From: Streptomyces sp. Go-475
Lineage (GTDB): Bacteria; Actinomycetota; Actinomycetes; Streptomycetales; Streptomycetaceae
DNA length: 64,000 nucleotides
Direction: 5' to 3'
Assembly: GCF_003330845.1 (NCBI RefSeq)
Contig: NZ_CP026121.1
Location: forward strand, 2,833,501 to 2,897,500
The translations under genes and the position numbers were made by a program. Below the pieces are notes generated by a model, which saw nothing but the letters and a program-made list of their open reading frames with translations, ran no database searches and was not told the DNA's origin. Numbering within the stretch: position 1 is the stretch's first letter; every line of letters starts with the position of its first letter. Shown piece after piece: positions 59,540-64,000 of the stretch.

Positions 59540-61300
59540 TCAGCCCTTCTTGAGGACCAGTTCGGTGTTGCGGTCCTCCGGGTCGCCGCCGAGGGTCGTG
59601 CTCGCGCCCGGGGCGTTGAGGGACAGTTCGCGGTAGAGGGCCGCGAGGCCGGTCTGGGACAGGTCGGAGAAGTCCGTGCGGTGCGGGGCGGAGGACTCCA
59701 CCAGCGTGGTGAACAGGGAGATCGTGCCGTCCTTGTTGTCGGTCAGCTCGATCACCCGGGCCAGCTGGGGGTAGTCGACGTGGGAGGCGGTGGAGATCTC
59801 CCAGAAGGAACCGCCGGCGGACGTCGCGTGCGGGGTGATGACGTTCTTGTGGATGTGGCCGTTCACCCACGCGAGCACGTTGCGGTGGCCGCCGAGCAGG
59901 GCGAGCACCTCCTGGCCGGTGTGCCGGCGCTCGTAGGGGCGGGCCGGGTCGCGGCGGGTGTTCGTCATCGTCTTGCTGGTGTGGTGACTGAAGATCACCG
60001 CGTAGGAGTCCTTGTTCTCCCGCAGGGTCCGGTCCAGCCACTTCAGCTGGCCCGCGCCGAGGGAGCCCTCGTAGTGGCCGCCGGCGTCGGTGGTGTCCAG
60101 GCTGATGCCGATGACGTCGTCGGAGATGCGGAAGGCGTAGTACTGGGTGCCCGCGTCCAGGTTGGCCGAGGAGTAGCCGTGACCGGCCGGGCCGATGCCG
60201 CGGTAGGCCGGGTCCAGGTGCGCCTTGATGTAGTCGGTGGGCGTGAAGGGGGCGCGGCTCTCGTCGGGGGTGACCGAGCGCATGGCGCGGGCGTGGGACT
60301 TGAGGAAGTCGTGGTAGCGGACGCCCTCGGGGTCCCGGGCCTTCTTGATGAGGGTCTGGAGCCGCTGCGCCTCGGCCGCCGACACGTTCATCAGCTTCTT
60401 GCCGCCGACGGCGAGTTCGGTGAGGTAGGAGTCGCCGTGCGAGGCGTAGCAGCCCATCGGCAGGGAGTCGTGGTTGCCGACGGTGGAGTACCAGGGCAGG
60501 TTGAGGCCGGGGCTCTGCACCTCGCGGATGGCCGCCTTGAGGAAGCCGTCGAGGTGCGGGAAGCCGGCCTGCTTGTCGGTGTCGCGGACCGACGCGTCCG
60601 GCTGCCAGTAGAGCTTGAGGCCGCTGTTCTGGACGCCCTCGTACTGGCGCGGGTCGCCGGTGTTGGGCGTGATGCGCCCGCCGCTCATGATCTTCAGGAA
60701 CCACTCCAGCTCGGACTTGGCGTTGTTGTCCGTGTTGTCGCCGGTGGTCATGGCGAAGTGCAGCGGGGCGCCGGTGACGGGGGCACCGCGCAGCGCGTTG
60801 ATCCGCTCCACCAGGGCGATCGCGCCCTGCACGGTCAGCGCCTCGTGCGGCCGCCAGGCGTGCACGTCGGACGAGCGCAGGTACTCCAGGCGCAGCGGGT
60901 GCTGGGCGTCGATGATGTGCAGGTCGGTGAGCTGCACGAACGCCGCCAGCGCGGTACGGCGCCCGGCGCGGCCGGACTTGGGCGCGGCCAGCTCGGAGCG
61001 CACGACCCGCTGCCAGCCGGGTCCGTCGCCCAGGCGCCGGTATCCGGAGCCGGCGCGCGGGGTGGCGACGGACGCCACGGTCGTGCCCTTGGTGTAGGGG
61101 GCGAGCGGCGCGGCCGGTGCCTGGCGCGAGGAGGCGGCCACGGCGGCCTTCGTGCTCTCCTTGGCCGTGGCCGCCTGGCTGTCGCTGGGCCGCAGGGCGT
61201 AGCCGGCGCCCGCGGACAGGGCGACCGCTCCGGTGGCGGCGAGGACGGAACGACGGTGGATGCCCTGGCCGGAGCCGGCGACTGAGCGTGTGCGCGACAT
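59540..61300 (-). CDS. Tat-exported metallophosphoesterase (TIGR03767 type)
   Basis: 586 residues from the ATG at 61300 (GGAGAGAAGCGC). Twin-arginine signal HRRSVLAATGAVAL. Calcineurin-type metal motifs: TDLHIID, TTGDNTDN, VGNHD, SHHTS and NGHIH. It probably cleaves extracellular phosphoesters. The 5' region holds a long inverted repeat (61341-61368) that may regulate it. It precedes the serine hydrolase by 60 bases on the same strand. Confidence 0.9.
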   Translation of the reverse strand: MSRTRSVAGSGQGIHRRSVLAATGAVALSAGAGYALRPSDSQAATAKESTKAAVAASSRQAPAAPLAPYTKGTTVASVATPRAGSGYRRLGDGPGWQRVVRSELAAPKSGRAGRRTALAAFVQLTDLHIIDAQHPLRLEYLRSSDVHAWRPHEALTVQGAIALVERINALRGAPVTGAPLHFAMTTGDNTDNNAKSELEWFLKIMSGGRITPNTGDPRQYEGVQNSGLKLYWQPDASVRDTDKQAGFPHLDGFLKAAIREVQSPGLNLPWYSTVGNHDSLPMGCYASHGDSYLTELAVGGKKLMNVSAAEAQRLQTLIKKARDPEGVRYHDFLKSHARAMRSVTPDESRAPFTPTDYIKAHLDPAYRGIGPAGHGYSSANLDAGTQYYAFRISDDVIGISLDTTDAGGHYEGSLGAGQLKWLDRTLRENKDSYAVIFSHHTSKTMTNTRRDPARPYERRHTGQEVLALLGGHRNVLAWVNGHIHKNVITPHATSAGGSFWEISTASHVDYPQLARVIELTDNKDGTISLFTTLVESSAPHRTDFSDLSQTGLAALYRELSLNAPGASTTLGGDPEDRNTELVLKKG

Positions 61301-61340
61301 GCGCTTCTCTCCCCGAGTGCGAACGCGTCGGCAGTGGTCG

Positions 61341-61368
61341 CGGGGTGTTCGTTCACGTGAACACCCCG
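61341..61368. promoter_or_regulatory. Inverted repeat upstream of the metallophosphoesterase gene
   Basis: CGGGGTGTTC and GAACACCCCG are perfect 10-base arms with GTTCACGT between them, and the centre forms the palindrome GTTCACGTGAAC. It lies 41 bases before the gene and could be an operator or leader hairpin. Confidence 0.5.
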
Positions 61369-61543
61369 CTCGTACTGGATCGTTGGCAGCGGGGATGACC
61401 TGCGCGTAAACGCGGCGGCAACGGGCAGCGCCGATCACCGTACGTGGATCTTGGACTACCCTGCGCGTCGTCGTCCGCTCCGGGAACGGTCGGGAGCCGG
61501 TCACACGGCGTTCATCTTCCGGGGTACTGCACCTAGTCCGGAC

Positions 61544-62002
61544 CTAGTCCAGGGCGCCTGCCAGCCGTCCGGTCACCGGCCGCTCGCGCCACATCCGCAA
61601 CGCGATGTCGACCATGGAGACCCGGGCCAGACCGGGCACGGCGTCGAGGTCCTGCCAGGCCGCGAGGTCGGTGGAGCCGTTCACCTCGTAGCGCAGTTCG
61701 CCGCCGATGACGCGGCCCTCGTAGACGAGCCGGACGGCGTGGTGGTCGACGGCGGGTCCGATGCCGTTGCGGAAGACCCGGTGGGAGGAGTCCACGCCGA
61801 GCAGCCCGGTGACCTCGATGCGGTAGCCGGTCTCCTCCTCCACCTCGCGGCGCACGGTGTCGTAGGGATCCTCGCCGTGCTCCATGCCGCCGCCGGGCAC
61901 GACCCACTCGGGCGTGCCGTCCGGCGCGGGTGAGCGGGCGAGGAGGATCTGTCCGTCCCGGACGCATACGGCGTAGGCCGCCACCCTCAACCTCTGTCGC
62001 AT
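61544..62002 (-). CDS. Nudix hydrolase
   Basis: 152 residues. Complete Nudix box: GGGMEHGED (37-45) to RREVEEETGY (51-60), matching Gx5Ex7REUxEExGU. It hydrolyses a nucleoside diphosphate linked to another moiety; the substrate is not told by sequence. ATG at 62002. It is divergent from the protease gene across about 240 bases. Confidence 0.92.
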   Translation of the reverse strand: MRQRLRVAAYAVCVRDGQILLARSPAPDGTPEWVVPGGGMEHGEDPYDTVRREVEEETGYRIEVTGLLGVDSSHRVFRNGIGPAVDHHAVRLVYEGRVIGGELRYEVNGSTDLAAWQDLDAVPGLARVSMVDIALRMWRERPVTGRLAGALD

Positions 62003-62242
62003 TACGGGACGTTAACCCGTGACACCCGACGAGCGGGCCGATTCGCCGCGTTCGGGCCGCATGTCCGTAAAGCACATAGCGGGTTTTCCCCATGCGTCCA
62101 TTTCGTTTCGGTCAACCATCCCCAAACTTCCGTCCCTTGCGTAAAGCTGTGCGATCGTCCGGGCTTGCGTTCCGGACGGTCGCGACCAGGACCGATCGGA
62201 CCCGGTCGCTCCCGCTCGTTCCTTTACCTACAAGGGATGCCG

Positions 62243-64000
62243 ATGACCCTCACCCCCCAGCGTGACCCGATAACGGGCCCGAGACGAGTGGCGCGCATCG
62301 CCGTCGCCGCCGGTCTCGTCGCCGCGCTCTCCGCGGCCGGGCCGGTCCCCCTGGCCTTCGCCGCCGACGGCCCCGGCGCCGCCGCGCCCACCGACGCGGA
62401 CGTCAAGTCCGCGCACGACAAGCTCGGCTCCGACGACGCGGACCTGCTCGCCGAGGCCAAGGCCGACGGCGACAAGACCGTCACGATGATGATCGCCACC
62501 GCGCCCGGGCAGACCGAGCAGGTCGCCGGTCAGCTGGACGCGGTCAAGGGCGGCGTGGTCGGCCGGACCGACGACAAGCTGGGCTACGTCCGCGCCACCG
62601 TCCCGACGTCCCGGGCGGACTCGGCCATCGCCGCCGCCGTCAAGCTCTCCTCCGTGCACGGCATCGACCTGCGCGAGGAGATCCCGCTGGACGACCCGAC
62701 GCCGAGCGCGGACGCCGCCAAGGGCGCCAAGGCCGCGGGCACCTACCCGGCGCCGGGCAAGAAGACCCCGGCGGAGAACCCGTACAACCCGTCCTTCGAG
62801 ACGGGCGCGGTCGACTTCGTCGAGGACCACCCGAAGGCGGACGGCCGCGGCATCACCATCGGCATCCTCGACTCCGGCGTGGACCTCGGCCACCCGGCGC
62901 TGCAGAAGACCACGACCGGCGAGCGGAAGATCGTCGACTGGGTGACGGCGACGGACCCGGTCGTCGACAGCGACAACACGTGGCGCCGGATGGACACCTC
63001 CGTCGCGGGCCCCACCTTCACGCACGGCGGCACCACCTGGAAGGCGCCCGCGGGCTCCTACCGGATCAGCACCTTCAAGGAGTCGTACACCACCGGCGGT
63101 GACGCCGCGGGCGACGCCAACCGCGACGGCGACAAGACCGACGAATGGGGCGTGCTGTACGACCCGGCGGCCGGCACGGTCCGCGTCGACCTCAACGACA
63201 ACCACGACTTCGGTGACGACACCGCGATGAAGCCGTACAAGGACGGCTTCCAGATCGGGTACTTCGGCACCGACGACCCGAAGACGGACGTCGCCGAGCG
63301 GCAGCCGTTCGTCGTGGAGATCCGCAAGGACGTCGTGTACAACGGCGCCGGCGCCAAGGCCGACTTCGTCAACATCGGCGTCATCGAGTCCGAGCACGGC
63401 ACCCACGTGGCCGGCATCACCGCCGCCAACGGCCTGTTCGGCGGGAAGATGAACGGTGCCGCGCCCGGCGCCAAGCTGGTCTCCTCCCGCGCCTGCACCT
63501 GGTCCGGCGGCTGCACCAACGTCGCCCTGACCGAGGGCATGATCGACCTCGTCACCAAGCGCGGCGTCGACATCGTCAACATGTCGATCGGCGGCCTGCC
63601 GGCGCTGAACGACGGCAACAACGCGCGCGCCGAGCTGTACACGCGCCTCATCGACACCTACGGCGTCCAGCTGGTGATCTCCGCGGGCAACTCCGGCCCC
63701 GGCGCCAACACCATCGGCGACCCGTCGCTCGCCGAGAAGGTCATCTCGGTCGGCGCGTCCGTCTCCAAGGAGACCTGGGCCGCCAACTACGGCTCGGTCG
63801 TGGAGAAGAAGTACGCGCTGATGCCGTTCTCCTCGCGCGGCCCGCGTGAGGACGGCGGCTTCACCCCGACCCTGGTCGCCCCGGGCGCCGCGATCAACAC
63901 GATCCAGACCTGGATGCCGGGCCAGCCGGTCGCCGAGGCGGGCTACACCCTGCCGGCCGGCTACGGCATGCTGCAGGGCACCTCGATGGCCTCCCCGCAG
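62243..64000 (+). CDS. Secreted S8 (subtilisin-family) serine protease, 5' part (cut by window edge)
   Basis: 586 residues are visible; the gene runs past the right edge. The ATG at 62243 has AAGGG six bases before; the ATG at 62237 is inside the site. Signal peptide at 1-41 (RIAVAAGLVAALSAAGPV), an I9-like propeptide, then the catalytic triad: Asp210 (ILDSGVD), His385 (EHGTHVAG) and Ser581 (GTSMASP) at the very edge. A large insert (about 220-380) separates Asp and His, as in Streptomyces tripeptidyl/subtilisin-like proteases with extra domains downstream. Confidence 0.92.
   Translation, partial: MTLTPQRDPITGPRRVARIAVAAGLVAALSAAGPVPLAFAADGPGAAAPTDADVKSAHDKLGSDDADLLAEAKADGDKTVTMMIATAPGQTEQVAGQLDAVKGGVVGRTDDKLGYVRATVPTSRADSAIAAAVKLSSVHGIDLREEIPLDDPTPSADAAKGAKAAGTYPAPGKKTPAENPYNPSFETGAVDFVEDHPKADGRGITIGILDSGVDLGHPALQKTTTGERKIVDWVTATDPVVDSDNTWRRMDTSVAGPTFTHGGTTWKAPAGSYRISTFKESYTTGGDAAGDANRDGDKTDEWGVLYDPAAGTVRVDLNDNHDFGDDTAMKPYKDGFQIGYFGTDDPKTDVAERQPFVVEIRKDVVYNGAGAKADFVNIGVIESEHGTHVAGITAANGLFGGKMNGAAPGAKLVSSRACTWSGGCTNVALTEGMIDLVTKRGVDIVNMSIGGLPALNDGNNARAELYTRLIDTYGVQLVISAGNSGPGANTIGDPSLAEKVISVGASVSKETWAANYGSVVEKKYALMPFSSRGPREDGGFTPTLVAPGAAINTIQTWMPGQPVAEAGYTLPAGYGMLQGTSMASPQ

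Noticed and set aside
58298..61285. A 3-kb plus-strand open frame opposite the serine hydrolase and metallophosphoesterase
   Set aside because: Spans two real genes on the other strand and has no domains; a GC-skew artefact.
61341..61368. PHO box at the metallophosphoesterase gene
   Set aside because: PHO boxes are direct repeats of about 11 bases; here there is one palindrome, so I call it only an inverted repeat.
1..64000. CRISPR array
   Set aside because: No regularly spaced identical repeats with unique spacers; the tandem repeats seen are coding or short intergenic ones.
62243..64000. Mycosin (MycP) of the ESX system
   Set aside because: It is a subtilisin-family protease, but it lies 34 kb from the ESX genes, has a large insert between Asp and His, and no mycosin features were seen.

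Overview
The window is high-GC actinobacterial DNA. Its gene content and order (valS, clpX, clpP2, clpP1, tig, a Fe/Mn superoxide dismutase, pepN) and its many GTG starts point to a Streptomyces or a very close relative. Most of it is chromosomal-core material. One accessory block, about 12.0-28.4 kb, is the most unusual part.

Region 1 (1-11.9 kb). The valS 5' end lies next to a decayed IS200/IS605-type tnpB fragment. A secreted-domain membrane protein follows, then the Clp protease genes (clpP1-clpP2 and clpX, with a good ClgR-type site upstream of clpP1) and trigger factor. Next come tRNA-Pro(UGG), tRNA-Gly(UCC), a broken ASCH-domain gene, a beta-propeller Ser/Thr kinase, a small membrane protein and a membrane acyltransferase.

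Region 2 (12.0-28.4 kb, all minus strand, tightly packed). This reads like one type VII secretion (ESX/WXG100) locus. In transcription order it holds two WXG100-like proteins, a DUF6507-like protein and a 971-aa effector with a secretion-type N-terminus, a Pro/His-rich repeat linker and a C-terminal ADP-ribosyltransferase domain. Four downstream genes then carry five copies of one putative immunity domain: one single, one shortened, one in-frame double, and one fused to a DUF6508-like and membrane module. After these come an HD-type alarmone-hydrolase-like protein, a small membrane protein, EccD, a MinD/ParA-like ATPase with a Gln/Ala/Tyr repeat tail, the three-domain ATPase EccC and a DUF6177-like protein. 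EccB, EccE and mycosin are not seen in the window.

Region 3 (28.5-41.4 kb). It holds a SpoIIE-type PP2C phosphatase, an Eis-type acetyltransferase, a Nei-type DNA glycosylase, RpiB, two paralogous amino-acid permeases, a second Ser/Thr kinase, an LPxTG surface protein and BioY. It also has sodF with a textbook Nur box and a DUF574 methyltransferase.

Region 4 (41.4-53.7 kb). This is a carbohydrate or polyol uptake and catabolism cluster. One arm (minus) has an FGGY kinase, a histidine phosphatase and the methyltransferase. The divergent arm (plus) has an ABC importer (binding protein, two permeases and two ATPases), a DeoR-type regulator broken by a one-base frameshift, a 2-hydroxyacid dehydrogenase and a second FGGY kinase. 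A secreted glycerophosphodiesterase and a small Cys-rich protein follow. A palindromic operator candidate lies between the arms.

Region 5 (53.7-64 kb). It has a mycothiol-type DsbA-like nitroreductase, PepN, an orphan AbiEi/VSR-like protein, a secreted penicillin-binding-type serine hydrolase, a Tat-exported metallophosphoesterase and a Nudix hydrolase. The 5' part of a secreted subtilisin-family protease runs off the right edge.
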